In this document: one piece after another, positions 35,190-44,871 of the stretch | How positions within the stretch are numbered: the stretch's first letter is position 1 | How the letters are laid out: each line of letters begins with the position of its first letter | From: an uncultured Barnesiella sp. | Lineage (GTDB): Bacteria > Bacteroidota > Bacteroidia > Bacteroidales > Barnesiellaceae_A | Direction: 5' to 3' | Assembly (NCBI GenBank): GCA_944321085.1 | Contig: CALUJY010000003.1 | Location: 124,001 to 188,000, forward strand | DNA: 64,000 nucleotides | Notes under the pieces: generated by a model | The model's database searches: none | Seen by the model: only the letters and a program-made list of their open reading frames with translations | Told to the model about the DNA's origin: nothing | Position numbers and translations under genes: made by a program

Positions 35190-37079
35190 ATGATAGAACC
35201 TCTCAAACACGAATGCGGTATTGCCTTGGTTCGCTTGCTGAAACCGCTTTCGTTCTACAAAGAGAAATATGGTACTTATATGTATGGCCTCAATAAATTG
35301 ATGCTGCTGATGGAGAAGCAGCACAATCGGGGGCAGGAGGGTGCCGGATTGTCGTGTGTAAAACTACATGCCCGGCCAGCCGAAGAGTTTATCTTTCGCG
35401 AACGGGCTTTGGGTACAAATGCCATACAGGAAATCTTCGGCAGAGTGCAGAAAACTATTATGCAGACTCCGCATGACGATACGGATATGGAGCAGATAGA
35501 AAAGCATCTTCCTTTTGTGGGCGAGTCATACATGGGGCATTTGCGTTACAGTACCACAGGAAAAACAGGGTTGTCGTATGTACATCCTTTTTTGCGCCGC
35601 AATAATTGGCGGTCGCAAAATCTGTTACTTTGCGGCAACTTCAATATGACCAATGTAGACGAGATATTCAATCATATCGTATCGCAAGGTCAGCACCCCC
35701 GTTTCTATGCCGATACGTTTATTATATTGGAACAGATAGGTCATGCCCTCGACATGGAAAATCGTCGATTGTATGACAAATTCAGGAAAGAAGGGCACGA
35801 GGGGTGTATCTCGGAATTGATAGAAGACCACATCGATATACCTCGCATTCTCAAATCGACAGCACCTTATTGGGATGGCGGTTATGTGATATGTGGACAG
35901 ACCGGCAGCGGTGATATGTTTGCTTTCCGCGACCCTCGGGGTATTCGTCCGGCGTTCTATTATCAAGATGACGAGATTGTAGTCATAGCATCGGAACGTC
36001 CTGTGATACAGACGGTTGTGAATATTCCGGCAGAGAACGTACGCGAGTTGATGCCCGGACAGAGCATCATCGTGTCGAAGCGTGGGAATGTATCTTTGGA
36101 ACAAATTTTGGAGCCGCTCAATTATAGTGCCTGCTCGTTTGAACGTATCTATTTCTCACGAGGCAGCGATTGCGATATTTATCGCGAGCGCAAAATGCTG
36201 GGCAAGCTCCTTTCACCGGCCATCTTGCGCAGTATCGATTACGATTTGGAGCATACGGTGTTCTCGTTTATCCCCAATACGGCCGAGGTGGCATTCTACG
36301 GAATGTTGGAGAGCATGACAGAGTATCTTATCGGTAAGAAGATAGAGCTTTTGCGTAATTACAATGGCAATATTCCTGATGATGATTTGCGGCGCATCCT
36401 TTCTATGCGTGTGCGTTCTGAGAAAGTAGCCATAAAAGATATAAAGCTCCGTACCTTTATTGCCGAAAATGATACCCGTAACGATTTGGCAGCGCATGTC
36501 TATGACATCACGTACGGAACGGTTGAGCCTTATGTAGATAATCTGGTGGTGATAGACGACAGTATTGTGCGAGGCACAACCTTGAAACAAAGTATTATAA
36601 AAATACTCAATCGTTTGCATCCCAAGAAGATAGTCATTGTTTCGTCGTCGCCGCAAGTGCGTTATCCCGACTGTTATGGTATCGATATGTCGCGTATGGG
36701 CGAGTTTATCGCTTTTAAGGCTGCCATGGAGTTGCTCGAAGAGCGCGGCATGGAAAATATCATTGCCGATGTTTACAACAAGTCGCTGGCACAGAGAAAT
36801 CTACCCAAGGAACAGGTGGTGAATTATGTCCGTGAGATATATGCTCCGTTTACGGCCGATGAAATATCGACTAAGATAGCCTCCATGTTGTCGACCGACG
36901 AAATAGAGTGTCCTGTCGAAATCATATACCAAACCATCGACGGTTTGCATCAGGCTATTCCCAACCATCCCGGCGACTGGTATTTTACCGGTAATTATCC
37001 TACTCCGGGCGGTAACAGATTGGTAAATAATGCTTTCCTTAACTACGTGGAGGGTGCCGATAATAAAAGGGTATGCTGA
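35190..37079 (+). CDS. purF: Amidophosphoribosyltransferase
   Basis: 629 residues, longer than E. coli PurF (about 505), as is usual in Bacteroidales. The N-terminal glutaminase has nucleophile Cys9 (HECGIALVRL), probably exposed by removal of eight residues, plus NRGQEGAGLSCV and GHLRYSTTGKTG. The phosphoribosyltransferase domain has FSRGSDCDIYRERKMLGK and the PRPP loop VVIDDSIVRGTTLKQS. It catalyses the first committed step of purine synthesis. One base separates it from the following DUF2461 gene. Confidence 0.96.
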   Translation: MIEPLKHECGIALVRLLKPLSFYKEKYGTYMYGLNKLMLLMEKQHNRGQEGAGLSCVKLHARPAEEFIFRERALGTNAIQEIFGRVQKTIMQTPHDDTDMEQIEKHLPFVGESYMGHLRYSTTGKTGLSYVHPFLRRNNWRSQNLLLCGNFNMTNVDEIFNHIVSQGQHPRFYADTFIILEQIGHALDMENRRLYDKFRKEGHEGCISELIEDHIDIPRILKSTAPYWDGGYVICGQTGSGDMFAFRDPRGIRPAFYYQDDEIVVIASERPVIQTVVNIPAENVRELMPGQSIIVSKRGNVSLEQILEPLNYSACSFERIYFSRGSDCDIYRERKMLGKLLSPAILRSIDYDLEHTVFSFIPNTAEVAFYGMLESMTEYLIGKKIELLRNYNGNIPDDDLRRILSMRVRSEKVAIKDIKLRTFIAENDTRNDLAAHVYDITYGTVEPYVDNLVVIDDSIVRGTTLKQSIIKILNRLHPKKIVIVSSSPQVRYPDCYGIDMSRMGEFIAFKAAMELLEERGMENIIADVYNKSLAQRNLPKEQVVNYVREIYAPFTADEISTKIASMLSTDEIECPVEIIYQTIDGLHQAIPNHPGDWYFTGNYPTPGGNRLVNNAFLNYVEGADNKRVC

Positions 37080-37080
37080 T

Positions 37081-37746
37081 ATGACACGTGAGTTGTTCGA
37101 TTTTCTTAGAGAGCTGGGTGCGCATAACAACCGCGAATGGTTTCATGAGCATAAAGTGCAATACGATGTGTTGCGTGCCGGTTTTGTCGATGACGTGCAA
37201 CGCCTTATCTCGCTCCTTGCCGTGAGTGATGAGGAGCTGCGGGGGGTGCAATCGCAAGATTGCATATATCGCATATATCGCGACATTCGTTTCTCTCCCG
37301 ATAAAACGCCGTATAAGACATTCTTCTCGGCTTATATGGCGCGAGGTGGCAAGAAGAGTCCCCGCGCGGGATATTACCTGCACGTTGAGCCCGGAAATGT
37401 GCTTTTGTGCGGCGGTATTTGGTGCCCCGAGCCCCGGTTGCTGAAAGCCTTGCGGCAAGCCATATATGACAACCTTGATGAGTGGAATTCTATTATAGAA
37501 GCTCCGGCATTTAAGAATACCTATCCCGTATTCGATGGCGAGGTGCTGAAAACCGTCCCTCGTTCTTTCCCCAAAGAGGGGGCGCATGCTCAGTGGATGA
37601 AGCGGAAAGATTATACGGTGGTGTGCCACTTGCCCGACGAATTTCTTTTGCAAGAAGAGTGGGTAGAGGCTGTGGCCGAGAAATTGCTGTTGCTGAAACC
37701 TCTCAACGATTTTCTGAATTATACGGTTGACGAGCTCTCCTTCTGA
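37081..37746 (+). CDS. DUF2461 family protein
   Basis: 221 residues from the ATG at 37081, one base after the purF stop. Motifs of the DUF2461/TIGR02453 family are clear: NNREWFHEHKVQY near the N-terminus, YRIYRDIRFSPDKTPYKTFF, and GYYLHVEPGNVLLCGGIW. It is soluble, with no signal or membrane segment. The family is widespread but has no assigned activity. Coupling to purF may be incidental. It faces mutS2 from the other strand. Confidence 0.93.
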   Translation: MTRELFDFLRELGAHNNREWFHEHKVQYDVLRAGFVDDVQRLISLLAVSDEELRGVQSQDCIYRIYRDIRFSPDKTPYKTFFSAYMARGGKKSPRAGYYLHVEPGNVLLCGGIWCPEPRLLKALRQAIYDNLDEWNSIIEAPAFKNTYPVFDGEVLKTVPRSFPKEGAHAQWMKRKDYTVVCHLPDEFLLQEEWVEAVAEKLLLLKPLNDFLNYTVDELSF

Positions 37747-37804
37747 CCGGCTTGTTTTGTTTCGTTTCGTCTCGTCTCAACCAAGGTGATGCCCGTGTAT
37801 AGCA

Positions 37805-40294
37805 TTACTCCAAGTCGACTACCGTGATGCCGGCACCTCCTAACTGTACGTGTTCGTCGGCAAAGTGCTTTACCCCGTTTACCCCTTTCAGATATTGTCG
37901 TATGGCACTGCGCAAGGCGCCTGTGCCTGTTCCGTGCAATATTCTTACCCGACTGCAACTTACCTGTATGGCATCGTCGATAAAATAGGCTATGGCTTGT
38001 AATGCCTCGTCGACTCTCATGCCGCGCACGTCTATTTCGTTGGTGAAGGAGAGTTGTTTTTCGCGCATATCTTCGTAGGTCGATGCGCTGATGAATGTCG
38101 ATTTCTGGGGATTGTCGTTTTTCAGCCGTTTTCGGTCGGTCTTTTCTATCCTGTCGAGCTTGATTTTCGATTGTACGAGGCCGAAAGCGACTGTGGCCTC
38201 TTTGGCTCCTATCTCTATTACCTCGCCAACCGTCGATTCTCCTTTTATTCTCACGGCGTCGCCCACAGTGATGGGCATGTCGGTTGTAGCGGCAGTAGTA
38301 TTGTTGTGTTCCGAGGCATTGTTTTTGGCATTTTTGAGCTTTTGTTTGCCTCGCAGCCGTTTTATTTCATGTTCTATCTTATCGTGAGAGTCGGGGGCGT
38401 TTTCGTCTTGCATCTGAGCCTTATACTCTTCGAGTTTTTTGCGGGCTTCTTTGGTGGCCTCTTTGCTCGCTTGCGTCTCCTTGATGGTGCGAATGGTGTT
38501 TTCTATCCGTGCATTTGTTTCGGCAAGGAGCGAACGTGCCTCTTGTCGAGCTTTGGCAATCCATTCTTTACGCTCTTTGTCGATTTGTTCGAGGTTTTGA
38601 GCATAGCGGGCTGTAAGCTCTTCGAGTTGCTTCTCTTTGAGCCTGATGTTTTGCCGTTTGTTTTCCCAATAACGCTTGTCTCTGACGATGTCTTGCAGAT
38701 ATTTGTCCATCGAGATATAATCCCGGCCGACAATCTCGGAAGCCTCGGCGATGACCTCTTCGGGCAAGCCTATCTTGCGGGCAATTTCTATGGCAAACGA
38801 GCTGCCGGGGTTGCCTATGGAGAGGATGAACAAAGGTTGCATCTTGTGGCGGTCGTAGAGCATAGCGCCGTTGACAATGCCATCGGCCTCTTCGGCAAAT
38901 TTTTTCAGATTTTGGTAGTGTGTGGTGATGACGCCAAACGACCGGTGCTTGTTGAAGCGGTCGAGCAATGCTTCGGCTATCGCTCCGCCTATTTGCGGCT
39001 CGGTGCCTCCGCCGAATTCGTCGATGAGCAGTAACGAGCGTTCGTCGCAATATTTCACGCACTGTTTCATGTGCGAGAGGTGCGAACTGTAAGTACTCAG
39101 GTCGTCTTCTATCGATTGTTCGTCGCCGATATCTATGAATATCTTGTCGAAGAGTCCCATGTGAGAGTTGTCGTACATGGGTACGGGAAGGCCGCATTGC
39201 ATCATGTATTGCAGCAGTCCCACGGTTTTGAGGCATACCGATTTGCCGCCTGCATTGGGTCCCGATATGAGCAATATGCGATTTTTTGTATTGAGGTTGA
39301 TATCGAGCGGTACGGGCGTTTTACCTTGTTTTTGCAAGGCCAGCATCAGCAAAGGATGTATGGCGTGATACCACTCTATTTGGCACTCTTTCTCGATATG
39401 CGGCAGTTGTGCATCAATCTCTATCGAGAAGAGTGCTTTGGCTCGTATGTAATCGATGTGCGCCAAAAAGTCGTACGATGCGGCAATTTCGTCGATGTGA
39501 GGGCGTAGCGTATCGGTGAAAGCCGTGAGGATGCGTACAATCTCGTGACGTTCTTCTATCTCCAATTCGCGTACGTGGTTGTTGGCTTCTACGACCTCGG
39601 CCGGTTCTATGAATACCGTCTTTCCGCTGGCCGATTCGTCATGCACGATACCGCTGATTTTTCGCTTGAACGAGGGTGCGACGGGAATTACCAACCTGCC
39701 GTCGCGTACCGAGGGTGTCACGTCGCGGTCGACATATCCCTCGCTCTGTGCGCGACGCAATATGCCCGATAGAATTTGTGATATGCTCGATACGGTTGCC
39801 GCGATATTGCGCCGTATACTTTGCAGAGTGGTCGAGGCGTTATCTTTCACCGCACCGTTCTTGTCTATGATGCGGTCTATCTCGGCGATAAGACGCGGGT
39901 AAGTAACCACGCCTTGTGCCTGTTCTGCCAAATAGGGGTAGAGAGGTAGTTCGTCGCCGTCGCTATGGAAAAAGGCAACAACACGTCTGATGGTGTCTAA
40001 CGAGCGGCGCAGATCGTACAGCTCTTTTACTTCGATGAAAGTGCCTTCAATCCTGATTCGCCGCAGCATAGGTTTTACGTCGAAAAAGTTGTCGGATGGA
40101 AATTCGTTGTCGCTGCGTATGATTTGCATCATCTCGTCGGTGAGGTGCAGATGCCCGGTAATGGCGCGATAATCGGTCATGAAACTTATCTTATCGACAA
40201 GCTCACGGCCTAAGCTGCTCAAACAGCGATTTCGTAAAATTTCTCGTATTTGGTCGAACCCTACTTTTTGTTCGTAATTGTCGGGATATATCAC
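37805..40294 (-). CDS. mutS2: Endonuclease/ribosome-rescue ATPase MutS2
   Basis: 829 residues. MutS core and lever regions (about 1-310) are followed by the ATPase domain with Walker A ISGPNAGGKSVCLKT (about 340-352), Walker B SLLLIDEFGGGTEP and a downstream THYQNLKKFA. A long coiled coil (about 520-620) and KOW-like segment (ITVGDAVRIKGESTVGEVIE) lead to a C-terminal Smr nuclease domain (EIDVRGMRVDEALQAI, ILHGTGTGALRSAI). There is no mismatch-recognition domain, as expected of MutS2. Known roles are suppression of recombination and rescue of collided ribosomes. Monocistronic. Confidence 0.97.
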   Translation of the reverse strand: MIYPDNYEQKVGFDQIREILRNRCLSSLGRELVDKISFMTDYRAITGHLHLTDEMMQIIRSDNEFPSDNFFDVKPMLRRIRIEGTFIEVKELYDLRRSLDTIRRVVAFFHSDGDELPLYPYLAEQAQGVVTYPRLIAEIDRIIDKNGAVKDNASTTLQSIRRNIAATVSSISQILSGILRRAQSEGYVDRDVTPSVRDGRLVIPVAPSFKRKISGIVHDESASGKTVFIEPAEVVEANNHVRELEIEERHEIVRILTAFTDTLRPHIDEIAASYDFLAHIDYIRAKALFSIEIDAQLPHIEKECQIEWYHAIHPLLMLALQKQGKTPVPLDINLNTKNRILLISGPNAGGKSVCLKTVGLLQYMMQCGLPVPMYDNSHMGLFDKIFIDIGDEQSIEDDLSTYSSHLSHMKQCVKYCDERSLLLIDEFGGGTEPQIGGAIAEALLDRFNKHRSFGVITTHYQNLKKFAEEADGIVNGAMLYDRHKMQPLFILSIGNPGSSFAIEIARKIGLPEEVIAEASEIVGRDYISMDKYLQDIVRDKRYWENKRQNIRLKEKQLEELTARYAQNLEQIDKERKEWIAKARQEARSLLAETNARIENTIRTIKETQASKEATKEARKKLEEYKAQMQDENAPDSHDKIEHEIKRLRGKQKLKNAKNNASEHNNTTAATTDMPITVGDAVRIKGESTVGEVIEIGAKEATVAFGLVQSKIKLDRIEKTDRKRLKNDNPQKSTFISASTYEDMREKQLSFTNEIDVRGMRVDEALQAIAYFIDDAIQVSCSRVRILHGTGTGALRSAIRQYLKGVNGVKHFADEHVQLGGAGITVVDLE

Positions 40295-40318
40295 GTCGTT
40301 GCTTCAATTTTAGTCCTG

Positions 40319-40326
40319 CAAAAATA
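40319..40326 (-). promoter_or_regulatory. Possible -7 box of mutS2
   Basis: TATTTTTG on the minus strand, 25 bp before the start codon. No TTG at the -33 position. Confidence 0.4.
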
Positions 40327-40548
40327 ATAAAATATTGTCATATTGCATCTTTGCAGTGATCTGTGTAGCCGATGGGCTGTGTGCCGCTTATACTTGCAGC
40401 CCTGTGAGTGGCGCGTGTGCTAAATCCGTGAAGCTCTGTTGTTTTACCTTTTTTACAGACTGTGTGGTGGTATCTTGGCCGAACGTGAAAAAATCATAAT
40501 ACAATACTTTTATGCGTCAAAATCCTTTTAGGATATTGAAAAGTTTAA

Positions 40549-40783
40549 TATATTTGCATCGTGAGGATGGCATGTGGCTTTCTCATAAATTAAAGTTTGA
40601 TTATAATGTTTGCAACATATTTGTATAATGCAAACTGTCCGCTTTGTCTAAATTTGATTGCTTTGTTTAATTATATGGTATAAATCGATGTATCCAAAAA
40701 GGGGTAAAGTGGTAAAATTTATCCCTTGTCCATCTCCAAATGGATTCCGACGGGTTAGACTGAGAAGTTCAGCCCGTCTTTTT
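40549..40783 (+). ncRNA. Candidate structured small RNA between mutS2 and tetR
   Basis: A -7 box TATATTTG (40549-40556) predicts a start near 40562. Three successive hairpins lie near the 3' end: GGGGTAAA/TTTATCCC (40701-40708 / 40718-40725), TCCAT/ATGGA (40729-40733 / 40740-40744) and the terminator GACGGG/CCCGTC (40749-40754 / 40773-40778) with TTTTT. The transcript would be about 220 nt. A 44-codon frame at 40688-40822 runs through the terminator and is unlikely to be translated. The family is not recognised. Confidence 0.45.
40749..40783 (+). terminator. Intrinsic terminator of the candidate small RNA
   Basis: GACGGG pairs with CCCGTC, with a weaker inner ACT/AGT, followed by TTTTT at 40779-40783. 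Confidence 0.75.
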
Positions 40784-41016
40784 ATGTTATATTCTGTTGC
40801 AATAAAGTATGATACTTGTTGAGATGCCCGTTGCAGTGTAAATTGAGCGTTCGAAACCGCGTTTGCATAGCGTCGATATAGCAGGTGGTATTTTTATAGG
40901 ATGTAATGATTTTCGATAGCGTAATCATGGTATATTATTCCGCTATTGCATGCCTGCGTGTAGATTTTGCAACATGCGAAAATTCAGTATCATATATGCT
41001 AAAAATAAAAAACGTT

Positions 41017-41051
41017 AAATACATATTCTGCTGTTGACTTCATATGTATTT
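41017..41051. promoter_or_regulatory. Candidate operator of the TetR-family regulator
   Basis: AAATACATAT (41017-41026) and ATATGTATTT (41042-41051) are a perfect 10-bp inverted repeat separated by 15 bp. It flanks the -33 TTG (41034-41036) and ends 5 bp before the -7 box of the tetR operon, as expected of an autoregulated repressor. Confidence 0.6.
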
Positions 41052-41064
41052 CAACCTATCTTTG
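41034..41064 (+). promoter_or_regulatory. Promoter of the tetR-efflux operon
   Basis: TTG at 41034-41036, a 20-bp spacer and TATCTTTG at 41057-41064. Transcription would start near 41070, 30 bp before the ATG. Confidence 0.75.
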
Positions 41065-41100
41065 TTCTAACAGCTTTGTTAAACAATCTTGATAGTTGCC

Positions 41101-41775
41101 ATGATAACAAGCGGGAGAAAAGTAAATACTGGGAGGCATCGGATGCTTAGCGAAGATACCGAACAGGCCATATTGCTTGCGGCGGAGCAAGAGTTTATGC
41201 AGAAAGGTTATGAGGGCACCAAGACGGTAACAATAGCACGTAACGCCGGTGTGACTCATGCCATGTTGCATTATTATTTTGGGACAAAAGAGAGATTGTT
41301 TAACAAAATTTTCAATGAAAAGATGTCGTTGTTGGGTAAGATGGTTACCGACGTTATCTTTGAGCCCGATATGACGCCGTTGGAGAAAATTACGGCTGTG
41401 GTTGACCGTCATTTCGATTTCTTGGCAGAGCATCCCGATTTGCCGCGTTTCCTTCTTAACGAGCTTGCTTATAATAGCGAGCGGCGCAGAATGGTGGAAC
41501 ATAAGCTGCGTTTTGCGTGGGGAAAATTATTGCCGCCGTTACAGCTCGACTGGGATAAGATGATTGTAGAAGAAGGCATGAAACCTATCAGTATGATAGA
41601 TTTTATCTTGGATGTAGTTTCGTTGAATTTGTTCGTTTTTTTGGCGTTGCCGGTCTTAGATGTTGTAATCGATGAATTTTATGGCTCGCGCAAGGCTTTT
41701 TTCGAAGCCCGGAAACGTGAAAATGTGGAGATAATCATGCAACGGCTGTTGCAAAATAATAATGCGTATGAATAG
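41101..41775 (+). CDS. TetR/AcrR-family transcriptional regulator
   Basis: 224 residues from the ATG at 41101 (a TTG at 41089 is also in frame). The N-terminal HTH is typical: LLAAEQEFMQKGYEGTKTVT then IARNAGVTHAMLHYYFGTKE. The C-terminal ligand domain is generic. It overlaps the downstream TolC-like gene by 14 bp. Its place at the head of an ABC efflux operon parallels E. coli CecR ahead of ybhGFSR. Probably a repressor that binds the palindrome in its own promoter and is released by the exported compound. Confidence 0.93.
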   Translation: MITSGRKVNTGRHRMLSEDTEQAILLAAEQEFMQKGYEGTKTVTIARNAGVTHAMLHYYFGTKERLFNKIFNEKMSLLGKMVTDVIFEPDMTPLEKITAVVDRHFDFLAEHPDLPRFLLNELAYNSERRRMVEHKLRFAWGKLLPPLQLDWDKMIVEEGMKPISMIDFILDVVSLNLFVFLALPVLDVVIDEFYGSRKAFFEARKRENVEIIMQRLLQNNNAYE

Positions 41776-43060
41776 GATTGTGGTAGTGTGTATATGTTGC
41801 GTGTGGTGTATGTTGCATGCTGCGGCGCAAGTGACGGTTGACGAGTGCCAGCGCATGGCGCAGGAGAACTATCCGCTTATACGGCAATATGACTTGGTAG
41901 AGAAGATGACGGGGTTGTCGGTCTCGAACGCTGCTAAGGCTTATTTGCCGCAGGTAACTTTATCGGCGCAGGCTACTTACCAATCGGATGTGGCTTCGTT
42001 CCCTTCGGAAATAGAGAATCTTTTCTCTCTCATCGGGGTAGATATGCACGGACTCAATCGCGACCAATACCGGGTGATGCTCGACGTAAGTCAGATGATA
42101 TGGGACGGCGGAGCTACCAAGGCACGTAAGGAAATGGAGCGTGCCGAGGGTGAAGTGTCGCGGCAAAATATCGCTGTGGAGCTTTATGCACTTGGCAAAA
42201 GGGTCAACGACCTTTACTTCGGCATTCTGTTGTTGGAGGAGCAGCTGGCGCAAAACGGCGAGATGCGGCGGCTTCTGCAAGAGAATTATGACAAGGTGTC
42301 GGCGATGATATCTAACGGGGTGGCGTTGCCGAGCGACCTCGATGCCGTGGAGGTTGAGTTGCTCACTTCGCAGCAGCAGCGTGTGCAGATAGAGTCGTCG
42401 TTGGCGGTATATCGCAAGATGTTGGCCATACTTGTCGGTGACGAAAACATAGAGCAAGCGACTCTTACGAAACCGGCCTATACCGATGTTTGGACGGAAT
42501 CGGGCATAGACGAGCGTCCCGAAATGCGGTTGTTCGATGCGCAAATATCCCGTTTAGACGCTCAGAGGCGCGGTATAAACGCATCGATTATGCCGCAGTT
42601 TGGCGCATTTGCGCAAGGCTTTTATGGCAATCCGGGATTGAATATGTTTAACGATATGATAGAAAACCGTTGGACATGGAACTATATCGTGGGCGTGAGG
42701 ATGCAATGGAACATCAGCAGTTTCTATACCCGCAAGAATAGTCTTTCAAAACTGGATTTGGCGCGCAAGCAAGTGGAAAATACCCGCGAGACATTCCGTT
42801 TCAATACCGCATTACAACTCTCCGAGGAGCAGCAGACCGTAGAACGGTTGCAGAAGGTGGCTGCCGATGATGCCAAGATAATAGCTTTGCGTACTTCGAT
42901 ACGGCAGGCCGCCGAGGCCAAATTGCAAAACGGAGTGATAAGTGTGAGCGACCTTTTGGCCGAACTGACCAAAGAAAACAATGCGAAGATAACGCGCTCG
43001 ATACACGAAATAGAGTTGCTGAAAAGTATTTACGATATAAAACTGACACGTAATGAATAG
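41762..43060 (+). CDS. TolC-family outer-membrane efflux protein
   Basis: 432 residues with a signal peptide (about 1-22, ending HAAAQ). The TolC family repeats are seen as the N-terminal VDECQRMAQENYPLIRQYDL, long helices, SDLDAVEVELLTSQQQRVQ, and a C-terminal EAKLQNGVISVSDLLAELT with KLTRNE at the end. It provides the outer-membrane channel of the tripartite exporter. An in-frame ATG at 41768 is an alternative start. It overlaps the regulator gene upstream and the HlyD-like gene downstream by 8 bp. Confidence 0.93.
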   Translation: MRMNRIVVVCICCVWCMLHAAAQVTVDECQRMAQENYPLIRQYDLVEKMTGLSVSNAAKAYLPQVTLSAQATYQSDVASFPSEIENLFSLIGVDMHGLNRDQYRVMLDVSQMIWDGGATKARKEMERAEGEVSRQNIAVELYALGKRVNDLYFGILLLEEQLAQNGEMRRLLQENYDKVSAMISNGVALPSDLDAVEVELLTSQQQRVQIESSLAVYRKMLAILVGDENIEQATLTKPAYTDVWTESGIDERPEMRLFDAQISRLDAQRRGINASIMPQFGAFAQGFYGNPGLNMFNDMIENRWTWNYIVGVRMQWNISSFYTRKNSLSKLDLARKQVENTRETFRFNTALQLSEEQQTVERLQKVAADDAKIIALRTSIRQAAEAKLQNGVISVSDLLAELTKENNAKITRSIHEIELLKSIYDIKLTRNE

Positions 43061-43958
43061 GTTGACGATGAAATTTTGGGCTGCGGCATGCGTACTCCTT
43101 GTGTTGCCGGGGTGTAACGATGACCGCAATTTCGAGGCGGCAGGAACGTTCGAGGCTACCGAAGTGACGGTATCGAGCGAGGCATCGGGGCGCATACTAT
43201 GGCTGAGTCTGGTCGAGGGCGATACGGTGCAGCCGAATACGGTGGTAGGAGTGATAGACTCGGTGCAGCTCTATCTCGCCAAATTGCAGGCCGAGCAGTC
43301 GCTTGCTTCGGCGCGCAGCAGCCGTCCCGATGTGGAAAAGCAAATTGCCGCATTGAAGGAGCAGATAACCAAGCAAGAGTATGAGCAAGCCCGCGTGAAG
43401 AAGCTGGTAGAGGCGAATGCGGCAACGACGAAACAACTTGACGATGTGACGGCGCAAATTGCCGTTTTGCGCAGCCAGTTGGCGGCACAAGAGTCGGCGT
43501 TGCATAATAATGTGGGCAGTGTCGACGCGCAGATTGCAGCTGCCGAGTTGCAGGTAGCTCAGGTTGAAGACCGTTTGGCGAAGTGTAAGATATACTCGCC
43601 GGTGGCAGGTACGGTATTGGCGCGATATGTCGAGGAAGGTGAATATGCCGTGCAAGGCCGTCCGCTCTTTAAGGTTGCCGATTTGCGTCATGTATATCTG
43701 AGAGCTTACGTCACATCGGTGCAGCTTGCCGATATGGTCTTGGGCGATACCGTAACTGTCTATGCCGATTTCGGCGGCGATAAGCGGCGTGAGTACGAGG
43801 GTACTGTGAGGTGGATTTCGTCCGAGAGCGAATTTTCGCCCAAGAGTATACCTACGAAAGACGACCGTGCCAATCTTGTGTATGCCGTAAAAATCGCCGT
43901 AGAGAACGATGGTTATATCAAGCTGGGTATGTATGGAGAAATAGCCTTACGCAAGTGA
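43053..43958 (+). CDS. HlyD/YbhG-like periplasmic adaptor (membrane fusion) lipoprotein
   Basis: 301 residues. The lipobox LLVLPGC (Cys21) suggests a lipid anchor rather than a membrane helix. A lipoyl-like half (GTFEATEVTVSSEASGRI, LVEGDTVQPNTVVGVIDS), a coiled-coil hairpin (about 73-165, QAEQSLASARSS through QVAQVEDRLA), the second lipoyl half (IYSPVAGTVLARYVEEGEYA) and a beta-barrel (LADMVLGDTVTVYADFGGDK) follow in order. It bridges the inner-membrane ABC exporter and the TolC-like channel. One base separates it from the first ATPase gene. Confidence 0.93.
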   Translation: MNRLTMKFWAAACVLLVLPGCNDDRNFEAAGTFEATEVTVSSEASGRILWLSLVEGDTVQPNTVVGVIDSVQLYLAKLQAEQSLASARSSRPDVEKQIAALKEQITKQEYEQARVKKLVEANAATTKQLDDVTAQIAVLRSQLAAQESALHNNVGSVDAQIAAAELQVAQVEDRLAKCKIYSPVAGTVLARYVEEGEYAVQGRPLFKVADLRHVYLRAYVTSVQLADMVLGDTVTVYADFGGDKRREYEGTVRWISSESEFSPKSIPTKDDRANLVYAVKIAVENDGYIKLGMYGEIALRK

Positions 43959-43959
43959 T

Positions 43960-44871
43960 ATGGATGCCATTGTAACCGACCGATTGACCCTGAGTTATGG
44001 CAGTGTGAATGCCTTAAAAGAGGTGACTTTCGCCGTACATCGCGGCGAGTTATATGGCATTATCGGTGCCGACGGGGCGGGCAAGACCACGTTGTTCAGG
44101 ATTTTGGCAACTCTCGTATTGCCCGATAGCGGACAGGCGTGGGTCGACGGCTACGATGTGAAAGCGCAATACCGCGAGATACGGCGTCGTATAGGCTATA
44201 TGCCCGGGCGCTTCTCGCTCTATCAGGATTTGAGTGTTAAGGAGAATTTGTCGTTTTATGCTTCGGTGTTTGGTACTACCATCAAGGAGAACTATGAGTT
44301 GATAGCACCCATATACAGCCATTTAGAACCTTTCGCACGGCGCAAGGCGGGTAATCTATCGGGAGGAATGAAACAGAAACTCGCTCTCTGTTGTGCCTTG
44401 ATACACAAACCGTCGGTGCTCTTTCTCGACGAGCCTACGACCGGTGTCGACCCTGTGAGCCGGCAGGAGTTTTGGGACATGCTCGGAGACCTGCGCAGTC
44501 GCGGTATAACGATACTCGTATCTACACCCTATATGGACGAGGCTAACCGTTGCGACCGCATAGCCCTTATGCGAGAGGGCGAGTTTATGCAGGTAGATAC
44601 GCCGCAGCACATCATAGCATCGTATCGCGATGAGTTGTGGGCTGCCGAGAGCGACAATATGTTTCGTCTTTTGGGCGATATAAGACACTTCGAGGGTGTA
44701 AAGCGTTGCTATACATTCGGTGTGGAGCATCATTTTACGGCCGATGCGACAGTGGTGGAACGATTGCGCACGTATCTGGCCGCTCGCGGGTACAAGGAGC
44801 TGACCATACGTCGTGTTGCTGCTACGATAGAAGATTGTTACATGCAGTTGGAAGACAAATATCATGGATAG
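43960..44871 (+). CDS. ABC exporter ATP-binding protein (YbhF N-terminal half-like)
   Basis: 303 residues. Walker A is GIIGADGAGKTTLFRI, the signature NLSGGMKQKLALCCALIHKP and Walker B VLFLDEPTTGVDPVS. The about 70-residue C-terminal extension (VKRCYTFGVEHHFTADATVV, LTIRRVAATIEDCYMQ) is typical of drug/antibiotic ABC ATPases. The Asp in GADGAGKTT matches the first ATPase domain of E. coli YbhF. Its last 8 bp overlap the second ATPase gene. Confidence 0.94.
   Translation: MDAIVTDRLTLSYGSVNALKEVTFAVHRGELYGIIGADGAGKTTLFRILATLVLPDSGQAWVDGYDVKAQYREIRRRIGYMPGRFSLYQDLSVKENLSFYASVFGTTIKENYELIAPIYSHLEPFARRKAGNLSGGMKQKLALCCALIHKPSVLFLDEPTTGVDPVSRQEFWDMLGDLRSRGITILVSTPYMDEANRCDRIALMREGEFMQVDTPQHIIASYRDELWAAESDNMFRLLGDIRHFEGVKRCYTFGVEHHFTADATVVERLRTYLAARGYKELTIRRVAATIEDCYMQLEDKYHG

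Noticed and set aside
40688..40822. 44-codon plus-strand frame starting MYPKRGKVV
   Set aside because: It runs through a T-tailed terminator hairpin and has no recognised homologue; the region is better explained as a structured RNA.
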